A stretch of 64,000 nt of DNA from Flavobacterium lacisediminis (GTDB lineage: Bacteria; Bacteroidota; Bacteroidia; Flavobacteriales; Flavobacteriaceae), in NCBI RefSeq assembly GCF_025909975.1, contig NZ_JAPCIO010000003.1:186001-250000 (forward strand), given 5' to 3'. The position numbers were made by a program, and so were the translations under genes. Positions 35,330 through 44,081 of this stretch are shown piece after piece; positions within the stretch are counted from its first letter, which is position 1, and each line of letters begins with the position of its first letter. The notes beneath the pieces were generated by a model that was not told where the DNA came from, did not search any database, and saw only the letters and a program-made list of their open reading frames with translations.

Positions 35330-36248
35330 TTTTTTCAAGATAATAGTTATTACACTAATTAGTGGATTTACTTTTTCTCAAGAGCAAGAAAAACCAATAC
35401 CGGCTTTTGACATTTTAAAGAAATATCAAAACGTTCGTGATTTTACGATTTCTACAACTCATGATGAAATTTACTTCACCATTCAAAATCCTTCCGAAGA
35501 ACGAGCTGTAATTGCCGTAATTAAGAAAAAGAAAAAAAGATGGTCTGAACCCGAAATGACATCTTTTTCTGGAAACTTTAGAAACATTGAACCCTTTTTA
35601 ACGCAAGATGGTTTGCGTTTGTATTTTGCATCGAACCGACCTATTGACGATACGACAACAAAAGCTAAAGATTACGACATTTGGTATGTAGAACGAAAAG
35701 ATCTTAAAAGCAAATGGTCGAAACCAATAAATGTTGGAGCTCCAGTAAATTCATCTAACAATGAATTTTATCCTTGTGTAACGCTGAATGGAAATTTATA
35801 TTTTACTTCAGATGTGATAAAAACACTTGGAAAAGATGATATTTTGGTATGCAAATGGGACGGAAAACAATATACTGAACCCGAAAATTTAGGCATGAAC
35901 ATCAATTCAACAGGATACGAATTTAATGCCTTTGTGAGTCCGAGTGAAGATTTTATAATTTACACGTGTTATGGAAGACCTGATGGTTTAGGAAGTGGTG
36001 ATTTATATATCAGTTACAAGAACAACAAAGGAAATTGGGACACCGCGAAAAACTTAGGAGAAACAATCAATTCCAAGCAAATGGATTATTGTCCGTTTTA
36101 CGATACCACTACACAAACACTGTATTTCACGAGTAAAAGAATGATTGCAATTGATAAAACATTTACCAATTTAAAAGAATTTGAAACCGAAATTTCTAGT
36201 TATGAAAACGGATTTAGCAGAATTTACAAATATCAAATAAAGTTATAA
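35322..36248 (+). CDS. Secreted PD40 (WD40-like) beta-propeller protein
   Basis: The protein has 308 aa with a signal peptide ending near TFSQ. Repeated WD40-like units of the PD40 type are seen: EPFLTQDGLRLYFASNRP, YPCVTLNGNLYFTSD, NAFVSPSEDFIIYTCYGRPDGLGSGDLYIS and CPFYDTTTQTLYFTSKR. Such propellers occur in TolB and in OmpA-linked envelope proteins of Bacteroidota. It probably binds a protein or glycan in the periplasm. No OmpA domain is attached here. It ends 2 bp before the DUF2721 gene. Confidence 0.85.
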   Translation: MRDFFKIIVITLISGFTFSQEQEKPIPAFDILKKYQNVRDFTISTTHDEIYFTIQNPSEERAVIAVIKKKKKRWSEPEMTSFSGNFRNIEPFLTQDGLRLYFASNRPIDDTTTKAKDYDIWYVERKDLKSKWSKPINVGAPVNSSNNEFYPCVTLNGNLYFTSDVIKTLGKDDILVCKWDGKQYTEPENLGMNINSTGYEFNAFVSPSEDFIIYTCYGRPDGLGSGDLYISYKNNKGNWDTAKNLGETINSKQMDYCPFYDTTTQTLYFTSKRMIAIDKTFTNLKEFETEISSYENGFSRIYKYQIKL

Positions 36249-36250
36249 TC

Positions 36251-36649
36251 ATGACACTATCCATTGAAACTCCGGCTTTATTATTCTCAGCGACTTCGTT
36301 GATTCTTTTAGCTTACACAAATCGATTTTTAACAATCGCTCAAATCATTCGAAATTTAAAGAAAAACTACGACGACAATCATAACAAGAATATTCTTCTA
36401 GAAATCAAAAATCTGAATTTAAGATTAACATTAATTCGTTACATGCAATTGTTTGGCGTAATGTGTTTGTTTTTATCGGTTTTTGCTATGTTATTACTTT
36501 ATGTAAGTCAAGAAAATCTTGGTATTTACTTTTTTGGAGCTAGTTTACTTTGCTTATTGATTTCTCTAGGAATCTCATTTTGGGAAATTAGTATTTCCGT
36601 TAATGCGTTGAGAGTTCATTTGAAAGATTTATCGGAAGACATTGAATAA
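36251..36649 (+). CDS. DUF2721-family membrane protein
   Basis: The protein has 132 aa with an N-terminal helix (about 10-25) and two membrane helices near residues 60-80 and 85-110. The pattern LSIETPALLFSATSLILLAYTNRFLTIAQIIRNL and LIRYMQLFGVMCLFLSVFAMLLLY ... FWEISISVNALRVHLKDL fits DUF2721. It is an inner-membrane protein of unknown function. It is the fourth gene in the tight run that starts at 34471. Confidence 0.85.
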   Translation: MTLSIETPALLFSATSLILLAYTNRFLTIAQIIRNLKKNYDDNHNKNILLEIKNLNLRLTLIRYMQLFGVMCLFLSVFAMLLLYVSQENLGIYFFGASLLCLLISLGISFWEISISVNALRVHLKDLSEDIE

Positions 36650-36715
36650 TTTTTAACTTTTCATTAAACCTTTTTAATTTTATGATGTCAAATTCCAATA
36701 AAAAATATTTTAATT

Positions 36716-37534
36716 ATGAAAAAATTATCTGTTTTTTTGTTGCTAATTCTTGGAATTACAACAAGCTTTGGTCAAGAAGGTGATAAAAATGATTTTCCTG
36801 AATTTACTGGTGAGAATTTTAGTTTAGAAGGTGCTTTGGCTTTATTTAAGCAAGCAAACTCATTAGAAGAATTTGAAAAATTAATTAATGACGAAAAGAA
36901 CAATGTTAATAATCTTGATTTAAACAATGATGGAGAAACAGATTACATTGTGGTACAAGACATTCAAGAAAAAGATACTCATGTCATTGTTCTAAGTACT
37001 TATTTAAACGAAAAAGAGAAACAAGACATTGCAACAATTGGTATAGAAAAAACTGGAAATGAATCTGCAATTCTGCAAATTGAAGGCGATTCAGAATTAT
37101 ATGCAGAAAACACAATTGTTGAACCTTTTGAAGTGGAAGAAAAAATCGAGAAAACAAAAGGTGGTCCAAATGTTCCTGTAATTACATCAACAGGAGTAGT
37201 AGTAAATGTTTGGTTTTGGCCAAGTGTTCGCTTTTTATATGCTCCGGGTTATGTAGTTTGGGTTTCACCTCATCGTTGGGGATTTTATCCAAGATGGTGG
37301 AAACCTTGGAAACCATACAGATATTCTATTTTTTACGGAAAATGTGCGCATCATCGCGTGTTATATCGCAAAACTACAACACATAGGGTTGTTGTTGCTC
37401 GAAAAGTATATACACCTAGAAGAAGTAAATCTACAATTGTAGTTCACAACAGAAGAGGAACAACAGTTATACACAAAAACAAAAGAGGAAAAACTACGGT
37501 AGTAAAAACAAAACGTCGTGGTGGTAGAAGATAA
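36716..37534 (+). CDS. Secreted hypothetical protein with Trp/Pro-rich centre and basic tail
   Basis: The protein has 272 aa with a signal peptide ending near SFGQ. The N-terminal half is acidic and includes NNVNNLDLNNDGETDYIVVQDI, a short calcium-binding-like segment, followed by acidic helices. The centre is rich in Trp, Pro and Tyr (VWFWPSVRFLYAPGYVVWVSPHRWGFYPRWWKPW). The C-terminal ~60 residues are strongly basic and rich in Arg, Lys, Thr and Val. This layout recurs in Bacteroidota, but I do not know a function. The basic tail may bind nucleic acid or acidic polymers outside the cell. A bidirectional terminator follows. Confidence 0.8.
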   Translation: MKKLSVFLLLILGITTSFGQEGDKNDFPEFTGENFSLEGALALFKQANSLEEFEKLINDEKNNVNNLDLNNDGETDYIVVQDIQEKDTHVIVLSTYLNEKEKQDIATIGIEKTGNESAILQIEGDSELYAENTIVEPFEVEEKIEKTKGGPNVPVITSTGVVVNVWFWPSVRFLYAPGYVVWVSPHRWGFYPRWWKPWKPYRYSIFYGKCAHHRVLYRKTTTHRVVVARKVYTPRRSKSTIVVHNRRGTTVIHKNKRGKTTVVKTKRRGGRR

Positions 37535-37558
37535 CTATAATTAATATAAAGTTGAAAT

Positions 37559-37593
37559 AAAAATCTCGTTTAAAGTAAATTAAACGAGATTTT
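37559..37593. terminator. Bidirectional terminator
   Basis: AAAAATCTCGTTTAA pairs with TTAAACGAGATTTTT around a 5-6-nt loop. It separates the convergent genes ending at 37534 and 37596. Confidence 0.88.
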
Positions 37594-37595
37594 TA

Positions 37596-38192
37596 TTATT
37601 CAATAATCCACAACAAAACTGGCTTTTCCGATTGTTGCAAGCGTTCATCTAATTTTTCCATAAATGCATCAGAAACCGCCGGACATCCCCAACTTAGTGG
37701 ACTATGTCTTGGATAAACTTCTTTATTTTTAACAGCACTCCAAGAATGTAAAACCACTACCCTTTTTACTGCATTTTTATTAGTTGCTTCTAATCCGTGT
37801 AACCAATATTTCACGTTGATTCCCCACGAACTATAATCGCGATTTCCAATTTTGTATTTACCTTTCATGGAACAATGACTATCTACTCGATTATCAAATT
37901 TTACTTTTTTCCATTTGTCTGGATTTTCTTCAAATTGGTCGCAACTTCCGTGTGTAACCAAGTTTTTATCTAATACTTTCTTTGAAGCAAAATCATAAAT
38001 GAAAAAACGATTCTTTCCAGAATGCACACTCAAATCAACTAAAAAATAATACGATTCATTATAATCATTCTCTTTGCAAAAAGTCTCTGCCTCTTTATGA
38101 AAGGAACCGTAATCTTTTACCGCTAAAGTTTCAACTTCAGAATTATTACAACATAAAAAACAAACCGTAATCAATAGTAAAAAGTGCTTCAT
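37596..38192 (-). CDS. Murein L,D-transpeptidase catalytic domain protein
   Basis: The protein has 198 aa with a short lipoprotein-like signal (VCFLCC, Cys near 14-15). The YkuD-like active site is visible: VVLHSWSAVKNKEVYPRHSPLSWGCPAVSD, with the catalytic Cys in SWGCPAV and His upstream. It also contains GKNRFFIYDFASKKVLDKNLVTHGS, typical of the 'murein L,D-transpeptidase catalytic domain' family. It should form 3-3 crosslinks or attach proteins in the cell wall, acting in the periplasm. It is monocistronic and divergent from a DMT transporter gene. Confidence 0.88.
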   Translation of the reverse strand: MKHFLLLITVCFLCCNNSEVETLAVKDYGSFHKEAETFCKENDYNESYYFLVDLSVHSGKNRFFIYDFASKKVLDKNLVTHGSCDQFEENPDKWKKVKFDNRVDSHCSMKGKYKIGNRDYSSWGINVKYWLHGLEATNKNAVKRVVVLHSWSAVKNKEVYPRHSPLSWGCPAVSDAFMEKLDERLQQSEKPVLLWIIE

Positions 38193-38321
38193 AGAAATGG
38201 GATTAAAATGATATAACTCTACTTTTTGATTTTTATTTAAAGGTATGTTGTTAAATTCTTACTAAAATTAAACCATCAAAAATCTTTTTTCTTTTATCTG
38301 TTCTCTTTTTTCTTTTTACCC

Positions 38322-38329
38322 TATCTTTG
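38322..38329 (+). promoter_or_regulatory. -7 element of the DMT transporter gene
   Basis: TATCTTTG matches TAnnTTTG and lies 21 bp before the ATG. The upstream 40 bp is pyrimidine-rich, and no -33 TTG was found at the standard distance. Confidence 0.55.
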
Positions 38330-38350
38330 CGCCCCTTAAAAATTTAGGAT

Positions 38351-39259
38351 ATGTCAAACAACAATATAATAAAAGGAGTTTTTTTAGTTGCTTTAGGTGC
38401 TACGAGTTACGGAATGTTAGCTACTTTCGTTAAGTTAGCTTACAAAGAAGATTTCACAACAGCTGAAGTAACTTCATCTCAATTCATCTATGGAATCATT
38501 GGAATTTTAATCATTAATTTGTTCCAACGCACCAAAAACAAAAACACTGCCGTAAAAGCTTCTCCAAAAAACATCATGCATTTAATGTTAGCAGGAACTT
38601 CTTTAGGAATGACAAGTGTTTTCTATTATTTAGCGGTAAAATACATTCCGGTTTCTATTGGAATTGTATTATTAATGCAAACCGTTTGGATGGGCGTTTT
38701 ATTAGAATGGTTTTTAGATAAAAAAGCACCATCTGCTCAAAAAATAATTTCTGTAATCATTGTTTTAATTGGAACAGCTTTAGCTATTAACATCTTTAAA
38801 ATAGATTTCAACGACCCAACAATTGATTGGTCAAACGGATTATTCTGGGGATTATTAGCCGCTGCTTCGTTTACAACTACTATGTTTACAGCAAACAAAG
38901 TAGCATTAGGAATTTCGTCTGCTCAAAGAAGTTTGTATATGTTGTTAGGTGGAGCAGTTATCGTATTTGGTTTCAGCTTATACACGCAAGTAACACCTTT
39001 TAACTTTGAAATTTTCACCAAATGGGGAATTGTTTTGTCTTTATTTGGAACCATCATTCCTCCTATGTTATTAAACGCAGGATTTCCTCATACTGGAATT
39101 GGATTGGGAAGTATTGTTTCTTCTTTAGAATTACCGGTTTCGGTTATGATGGCTTATTTCTTATTGAACGAACAAGTTTTATTAATTCAATGGATTGGAA
39201 TTGTGTTGATAATTACTGCCATTGTTATCATGAACATTCAGTTTAAGAAAAACAAATAG
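38351..39259 (+). CDS. DMT-superfamily (EamA) transporter
   Basis: The protein has 302 aa with ten predicted membrane helices in two EamA repeats: GVFLVALGATSYGMLATFVKLAY and NGLFWGLLAAASFTTTMFTANKVAL. The end 'lneqv...qwiGivLIitaIvim' is typical of the family. It resides in the inner membrane and probably exports amino acids or other metabolites; the substrate is unknown. It is followed by aqpZ on the same strand with a 111-bp gap and no clear terminator. Confidence 0.88.
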   Translation: MSNNNIIKGVFLVALGATSYGMLATFVKLAYKEDFTTAEVTSSQFIYGIIGILIINLFQRTKNKNTAVKASPKNIMHLMLAGTSLGMTSVFYYLAVKYIPVSIGIVLLMQTVWMGVLLEWFLDKKAPSAQKIISVIIVLIGTALAINIFKIDFNDPTIDWSNGLFWGLLAAASFTTTMFTANKVALGISSAQRSLYMLLGGAVIVFGFSLYTQVTPFNFEIFTKWGIVLSLFGTIIPPMLLNAGFPHTGIGLGSIVSSLELPVSVMMAYFLLNEQVLLIQWIGIVLIITAIVIMNIQFKKNK

Positions 39260-39337
39260 CAAGAATTATACTGTTAATAACTTTATTTTCAGTGATTTAA
39301 AAAGCTTTCTTTTTTTAGTAATTTTAGTTAAATAACC

Positions 39338-39355
39338 ATTACAAGAAATTGTAAT
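39338..39355. promoter_or_regulatory. Perfect inverted repeat upstream of aqpZ
   Basis: ATTACAA and TTGTAAT form a 7-bp perfect inverted repeat around GAAA, ending 15 bp before the aqpZ ATG. It could be an operator or, in the RNA, a hairpin next to the start codon. Confidence 0.4.
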
Positions 39356-39370
39356 TAAAACTATTTAACT

Positions 39371-40072
39371 ATGAGAAAATTATTTGCAGAATTTTTCGGA
39401 ACCTTTTGGTTAGTATTTGGTGGCTGTGGCGCAGCAGTTTTTGCAGCCGGAGTTCCAGATATTGGAATTGGATTAGTTGGTGTTTCACTAGCATTTGGAT
39501 TAACCGTTTTAACTATGGCTTACGCTGTTGGACATATTTCTGGCGGTCATTTTAACCCAGCCGTTACTCTAGGATTATGGGCTGGAGGTCGATTTTCTGA
39601 TAAAGAAATTTTTCCATATATTATATCACAGGTTTTAGGAGCTACAGCTGCTGCAGGTGCTTTATATCTAATCTTAAATGGTGGTGATGCATTTTCTTCA
39701 GAAGGAGCAGGAGCTTTTGCTACCAATTTCTACGAATCAGAAGTCTACAACGGGAAAGGTTTTAGTATGATGGCTGCCTTCTTAACCGAATTTATTCTGA
39801 CGATGTTTTTCTTAATTATCATTTTAGGAGCAACAGATAAATTAGCCAACGGAAGATTTGCTGGAATTGCAATTGGTTTGGCTTTAACCTTAATCCACTT
39901 AATTAGTATTCCAATAACCAATACTTCTGTAAATCCTGCTCGTTCTACTTCTCAAGCTCTTTTTGTACAAGGTGAAGCCTTGAGTCAATTATGGCTATTT
40001 TGGGTTGCACCAATTGCTGGAGCCATTGTAGCAGGTTTTATTTACAAGAATTTATTACAAGACAACAAATAA
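39371..40072 (+). CDS. aqpZ: Aquaporin Z
   Basis: The protein has 233 aa with six membrane helices and two NPA loops: [11 protein letters not shown] and [12 protein letters not shown]. The selectivity residues typical of water channels (His and Arg) are consistent with [17 protein letters not shown], and the N-terminal [23 protein letters not shown] matches AqpZ rather than GlpF. It conducts water across the inner membrane. A small hairpin terminator begins 24 bp after its stop and leads straight into the alkB-like gene. Confidence 0.93.
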   Translation: MRKLFAEFFGTFWLVFGGCGAAVFAAGVPDIGIGLVGVSLAFGLTVLTMAYAVGHISGGHFNPAVTLGLWAGGRFSDKEIFPYIISQVLGATAAAGALYLILNGGDAFSSEGAGAFATNFYESEVYNGKGFSMMAAFLTEFILTMFFLIIILGATDKLANGRFAGIAIGLALTLIHLISIPITNTSVNPARSTSQALFVQGEALSQLWLFWVAPIAGAIVAGFIYKNLLQDNK

Positions 40073-40096
40073 TATTCCCCATAAAAATAGTAAATT

Positions 40097-40121
40097 AGCG
40101 ATGTTAATCATCGCTTTTTTT
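40097..40121 (+). terminator. Terminator abutting the AlkB-like start codon
   Basis: AGCGATG pairs with CATCGCT around TTAAT, followed by seven T and directly by the ATG at 40122. It terminates aqpZ, but any aqpZ-alkB co-transcript must read through it. Confidence 0.75.
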
Positions 40122-40724
40122 ATGCTCGATTTATTCCCAAAAGAGAAAATAATTATACCACTACCAGATGCGGTTTTTGAATTTTATCCAAACTTCTTCA
40201 ACCAAGAAGAAGCGGATATGTTATTTGAGAAACTCATGGATGAAACCCCTTGGCAACAAGACGATATCACTATTTTTGGAAAGAAAGTCGCTCAACCTAG
40301 ACTAACTTGTCTTTTTGGAAACGAAGGTAAACCTTATTCCTATTCGGGTTTAACTATGCAACCTCATGCTTGGAATCCTACTATGATGTTTATAAAAGAG
40401 AAGGTAGACAAAATTTCCGAACAAAATTTCACCACCGTTTTAGCCAATTTATACCGAAACGAAAAAGACAGCAACGGTTGGCATGCCGATAATGAAAAAG
40501 AATTGGGCAGAAACCCCATAATTGCTTCCGTTAGTTTTGGAGAAGAACGAAAATTTCAACTTAAACATAATACAATTTCGGGAGCTAAAATGAACTTGAA
40601 TTTAAATCATGGAAGTTTATTATTGATGAAAGAAGGTAGCCAAATTCATTATAAACATCAAATCCCAAAAGCAACACAATCCAAAAAATCAAGAATAAAT
40701 TTAACGTTTCGAACAATTTTATAA
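40122..40724 (+). CDS. alkB: AlkB-like 2-oxoglutarate/Fe(II) dioxygenase
   Basis: The protein has about 200 aa. I start at MLDLFPKEKIIIPLPDA (40122) because the longer frame would begin inside the terminator hairpin. The Fe-binding motif is WHADNE (HxD) with distal His in HYKHQIPK, and the 2OG-binding Arg lies in SRINLTFRTI. The AlkB flavour is visible in PRLTCLFG, YSYSGL and SVSFGEERKFQLKH. It repairs alkylated bases by oxidative demethylation. It sits between aqpZ and a TIGR03643 gene, and I see no DNA-damage operator. Confidence 0.9.
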   Translation: MLDLFPKEKIIIPLPDAVFEFYPNFFNQEEADMLFEKLMDETPWQQDDITIFGKKVAQPRLTCLFGNEGKPYSYSGLTMQPHAWNPTMMFIKEKVDKISEQNFTTVLANLYRNEKDSNGWHADNEKELGRNPIIASVSFGEERKFQLKHNTISGAKMNLNLNHGSLLLMKEGSQIHYKHQIPKATQSKKSRINLTFRTIL

Positions 40725-40862
40725 TTATTATTTAAAAAATAATATCAAGTTTTGAGAAATTTTAAAAATTTCAAAAAAAGTAATTGGCATATTTTTTGAA
40801 TTTATTTTTTTACTAATATTGAATTATAAACCAATAAAAAAGTTAGAATTAGTATTCATCTG

Positions 40863-41144
40863 ATGAGAAAGAAGAAAATTTCAGAATTCGACAACGAAAC
40901 ACTAGATAGAGTTGTTGCTATGGCTCAAGAGGAAAAAAAACCTTTTGAAGTTTTAAAAGAGGAGTTTGGAGTGACTGAAAACGAAGTCACCGAATTAATG
41001 CGCAAAAGATTATCCAAAGACAATTTTGAACTTTGGAAAAAGAAAGTAACGGCAAGTAAGCCTAAACCGAAACCAATAAAGTACAACGAATTAGAAGATG
41101 AAGATTTAGATAGCAAATATTACTTCAAAAATAAATTCGACTAA
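40863..41144 (+). CDS. TIGR03643 (DUF2805) family protein
   Basis: The protein has 93 aa with an N-terminal helical segment (MRKKKISEFDNETLDRVVAMAQEEKKPFEVLKEEFGVTENEVTELMRKRL, about 1-50) that looks like a short helix-turn-helix. A Lys/Pro-rich linker (TASKPKPKPIKY) and an acidic tail follow. This matches TIGR03643, seen across Bacteroidota and cyanobacteria, with no established function. It is cytosolic. The 138 bp upstream are very A/T-rich and hold its promoter, which I cannot place. A clear terminator follows. Confidence 0.85.
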   Translation: MRKKKISEFDNETLDRVVAMAQEEKKPFEVLKEEFGVTENEVTELMRKRLSKDNFELWKKKVTASKPKPKPIKYNELEDEDLDSKYYFKNKFD

Positions 41145-41148
41145 AAAC

Positions 41149-41177
41149 TAAAGCTCTTAAATAAAATAAGAGCTTTT
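41149..41177 (+). terminator. Terminator after the TIGR03643 gene
   Basis: AAAGCTCTTA pairs with TAAGAGCTTT around an A/T-rich loop and is followed by a T run, 5 bp after the stop. Confidence 0.85.
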
Positions 41178-41270
41178 TTATTGGCATTAATTTGATAAAT
41201 AAAATTTCCAAACAGAATTTGTAACAAACATCTCTTTTTCTCTACTTATATCTAATTCAATCAAGATAAA

Positions 41271-43130
41271 ATGAAAAAAATAATTCTTTCCCTTGCTTTT
41301 GTGGGATTTTTATGGAGTTGTAGCCCAACTCAAACGACTACTAAACAAAACGACATAGCGGTTACTATCGATTTAATTAATGTAAAAGATGACAAAGTAA
41401 TGGTTACCGTTACGCCTCCAACTTTTACTAGCGAAACCGTAAATTTCCATTTCCCTAAAACCGTTCCAGGAACCTATTCTGAGGATGATTACGGCCGTTT
41501 CATCGAAAACGTAAAAGCTTTTGATGCAAAAGGTAACGCACTAAAAGTGGCAAAAATTGATGAAAACTCATACACGATTTCAGAAGCTAAAAAACTTTCT
41601 AAAATCACCTATTTAGTTAATGACACTTTTGACACAGAAGGCGGTGCTGGTTTTGGAGAAAGCGAAGACGTATTTTCTCCTGCGGGAACCAATATTAATG
41701 CAGGAACTAACTTCATGCTTAACACACATGGTTTCATTGGGTATTTCAAAGGAAAAGAAGAAACACCATACAAATTAACAGTTACTCACCCAGAAAGTTT
41801 AATGGGAATTTCTGCTATGACAGATGCTGATGCAAGCGCAACTTCTGATGTGTTTTTAATGTCTAAATACGCTACTTTGGTTGAAATGCCAATCATGTAT
41901 TCTAAACCAGATTACACTTCATTTATGGTAGATGATATGGAAATTATCATCAGCGTGTATTCTCCAACAGGAAAATATACAGCGAAACAAATTACGCCAA
42001 ACATGGAAAACATGATGAAAGCGCAAAAACGTTTCTTAGGTCCTATCAACTCTACAAAAAAATACGCTATTTTATTGTATTTGTCTGATATGAAAGCTAA
42101 AGACGCAAAAGGGTTTGGAGCTTTAGAACACCCAACATCAACTACAGTTGTTATGCCTGAGATGATGGGATTAGAAATGTTACAAGAGCAATTAAAAGAT
42201 GTAGTTTCACACGAATTCTTCCATATTGTAACACCATTAACTATTCATTCAAATGAAATTCAATATTTCGACTTCAACAATCCTCAAATGTCAGAACATT
42301 TATGGATGTATGAAGGAGTAACAGAATACTTTGCTAACTTATTCCAAGTAAATCAAGGATTAATTGACGAAAAAGAATTTTTTGAAAGAATGGCAGGTAA
42401 AATTGCACAATCGCGTCAAATGAATGACAATATGAGTTTTACTAAAATGAGTAAAAACGTATTGAATGCACCATACAAAGACCAATACTTAAACGTGTAC
42501 CAAAAAGGGGCTTTGATTGCAATGTGTATGGATATTTTGATTAGAGAAAACAGCAACGGCCAAAAAGGAATTTTAAACCTAATGCAAGAATTATCTAAAG
42601 AATACGGAACAACAAAAGCATTTAAAGACGAGGAGTTATTTGCTAAAATCACAGCATTAACTTATCCTGCTGTTGGTGAATTCTTAAAAAACCACGTTGC
42701 GGGAGAAACTCCAATTCCTTACGAGCAATATTTTGCTAAAATGGGAGTTACAGAAGCATCTATTGAAGTAGCTGGAAATCCATTCTTAAAAGGACAAAGA
42801 GAACCTTATATTACGGTAAACCCTAGCACAAAAGAAATCATGATTTTACCTGAAATCGAATTAAACGTTTTCATGACAACTTTAGGTTTAAAAAATAATG
42901 ATACACTTTTAGCTTTTAATGATAAAAATTACAACTTAGACAACATCTACGATTTAATCATGGCAAGCATGAACTGGAAAGATGGAGATGCAATTACTGT
43001 TAAAATCAAAAGAGACGGTAAAGAGCAAACTGTAAAAGGAAAAGTGGTAATGCCAAAAGAAAAACAAGAAGGGTATCAATCAACAGATGATACTAAAAAA
43101 GGAGTTAGAGAAGCTTGGTTAAGAGGTTAA
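41271..43130 (+). CDS. M61-family metallopeptidase lipoprotein
   Basis: The protein has 619 aa with a lipobox (LWSC near residue 17). An N-terminal beta domain (about 25-190) is followed by the gluzincin zinc motif VSHEFFHIVTPLTIHS and, 30 residues on, EGVTEYFANL (third ligand Glu). A C-terminal PDZ-like segment lies near 540-600 (LKNNDTLLAFNDKNYN...). These are features of the M61 glycyl aminopeptidase family. It probably acts in the periplasm or on the outer membrane and cleaves short peptides. It is monocistronic. Confidence 0.9.
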   Translation: MKKIILSLAFVGFLWSCSPTQTTTKQNDIAVTIDLINVKDDKVMVTVTPPTFTSETVNFHFPKTVPGTYSEDDYGRFIENVKAFDAKGNALKVAKIDENSYTISEAKKLSKITYLVNDTFDTEGGAGFGESEDVFSPAGTNINAGTNFMLNTHGFIGYFKGKEETPYKLTVTHPESLMGISAMTDADASATSDVFLMSKYATLVEMPIMYSKPDYTSFMVDDMEIIISVYSPTGKYTAKQITPNMENMMKAQKRFLGPINSTKKYAILLYLSDMKAKDAKGFGALEHPTSTTVVMPEMMGLEMLQEQLKDVVSHEFFHIVTPLTIHSNEIQYFDFNNPQMSEHLWMYEGVTEYFANLFQVNQGLIDEKEFFERMAGKIAQSRQMNDNMSFTKMSKNVLNAPYKDQYLNVYQKGALIAMCMDILIRENSNGQKGILNLMQELSKEYGTTKAFKDEELFAKITALTYPAVGEFLKNHVAGETPIPYEQYFAKMGVTEASIEVAGNPFLKGQREPYITVNPSTKEIMILPEIELNVFMTTLGLKNNDTLLAFNDKNYNLDNIYDLIMASMNWKDGDAITVKIKRDGKEQTVKGKVVMPKEKQEGYQSTDDTKKGVREAWLRG

Positions 43131-43150
43131 TCCTAACAAAATAGATTCAG

Positions 43151-43187
43151 AATCCTCAAAGTACTTAGTATTTTGAGGATTTTTTTA
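43151..43187 (+). terminator. Terminator after the M61 peptidase gene
   Basis: AATCCTCAAA pairs with TTTTGAGGATT around a short loop and is followed by seven T, about 20 bp after the stop. Confidence 0.85.
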
Positions 43188-43218
43188 TTTACTTTGCGAA
43201 CTCAAAACAAAACATAGA

Positions 43219-43941
43219 ATGAAGAAGATATTTTTAGCCGTAATTGCCGTTATCACATTAGTAGCTTGTAACAAAGAAGGAGCTTCCGATGCTAATGTTC
43301 ACATCACTGGAGACGTAAAAGGACTAAGTCAAGGAAAATTGTATTTACAAAGAATACAAGATTCTACTTTAGTAATTTTAGATAGTATTGTTATCAATGG
43401 CGATTCTAAGTTTGAAAGTCACATTAAATTAGAAAGTCCCGAAATGCTATATTTATCTTTAGATAGAGGACAAACCAATTCAATTGACAATAGTTTATTA
43501 TTCTTTGCAGAACCTGGAAACATTAAAATTGAAACTACTTTAAAATCATTTTTTGCTGCCGCAAAAATTACAGGATCAAAAAACCATGATTTATGGATGA
43601 AATTTGACAGCATTAACAAGCATTTTAACGAAGAGAATTTAGTCTTAATAGAAAAGCGTTTAAAAAACGAAATGAAGCCGAATCCGGTTACCACAGATAG
43701 CATTGAACAAGCGTATCAAAAACTTTTAAAAAGAAAATACCGTTACACCGCACATTTTGCTGTAACAAATGCTAATAAAGAAATTGCACCTTATTTAGCT
43801 CTTTCAGAAATTGCCGATATTAACACGCCTTATTTAGACACCATTCAAAAAAGCATGACACCAGAAGTTGCTAAATCGAAATATGGAAAAATGCTGAATA
43901 AGTATGTTAAGGAACGAAAAGCTTTAGAAGTACAGAAATAA
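43219..43941 (+). CDS. DUF4369-domain lipoprotein
   Basis: The protein has 240 aa with a lipobox (LVAC near residue 17). It is followed by VHITGDVKGLSQGKLYLQRIQDSTLVILDSIVINGDSKFESHI and ESPEMLYLSLDRG, the DUF4369 pattern. In thioredoxin-like proteins of Bacteroidota this domain precedes an AhpC/TSA or Redoxin domain; here no CxxC thioredoxin domain follows, only a helical C-terminus. It may be a stand-alone version of that N-terminal domain in the periplasm. The function is unknown. Confidence 0.85.
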   Translation: MKKIFLAVIAVITLVACNKEGASDANVHITGDVKGLSQGKLYLQRIQDSTLVILDSIVINGDSKFESHIKLESPEMLYLSLDRGQTNSIDNSLLFFAEPGNIKIETTLKSFFAAAKITGSKNHDLWMKFDSINKHFNEENLVLIEKRLKNEMKPNPVTTDSIEQAYQKLLKRKYRYTAHFAVTNANKEIAPYLALSEIADINTPYLDTIQKSMTPEVAKSKYGKMLNKYVKERKALEVQK

Positions 43942-43943
43942 AA

Positions 43944-43975
43944 AAAGCGGTCAGTATATGGCCGCATTTTTTTAT
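43944..43975 (+). terminator. Terminator after the DUF4369 gene
   Basis: AAAAGCGGTCA and TGGCCGCATTTTTT form an imperfect stem followed by a T run, directly after the stop codon. Confidence 0.7.
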
Positions 43976-44081
43976 GCTATTTTCAAAATTGATTTTTTAT
44001 CTTTATAAAATATAGCTCCACTATTTAATTCATACGAAATCATTAAATCGGGAAGGGCTAACAACTTAAATAATAAAAAAT

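Noticed and set aside
40101..40121. N-terminal extension MLIIAFF of the AlkB-like protein.
   Set aside because: These codons are the arm and T-run of the terminator hairpin, so the reading frame there is a by-product.
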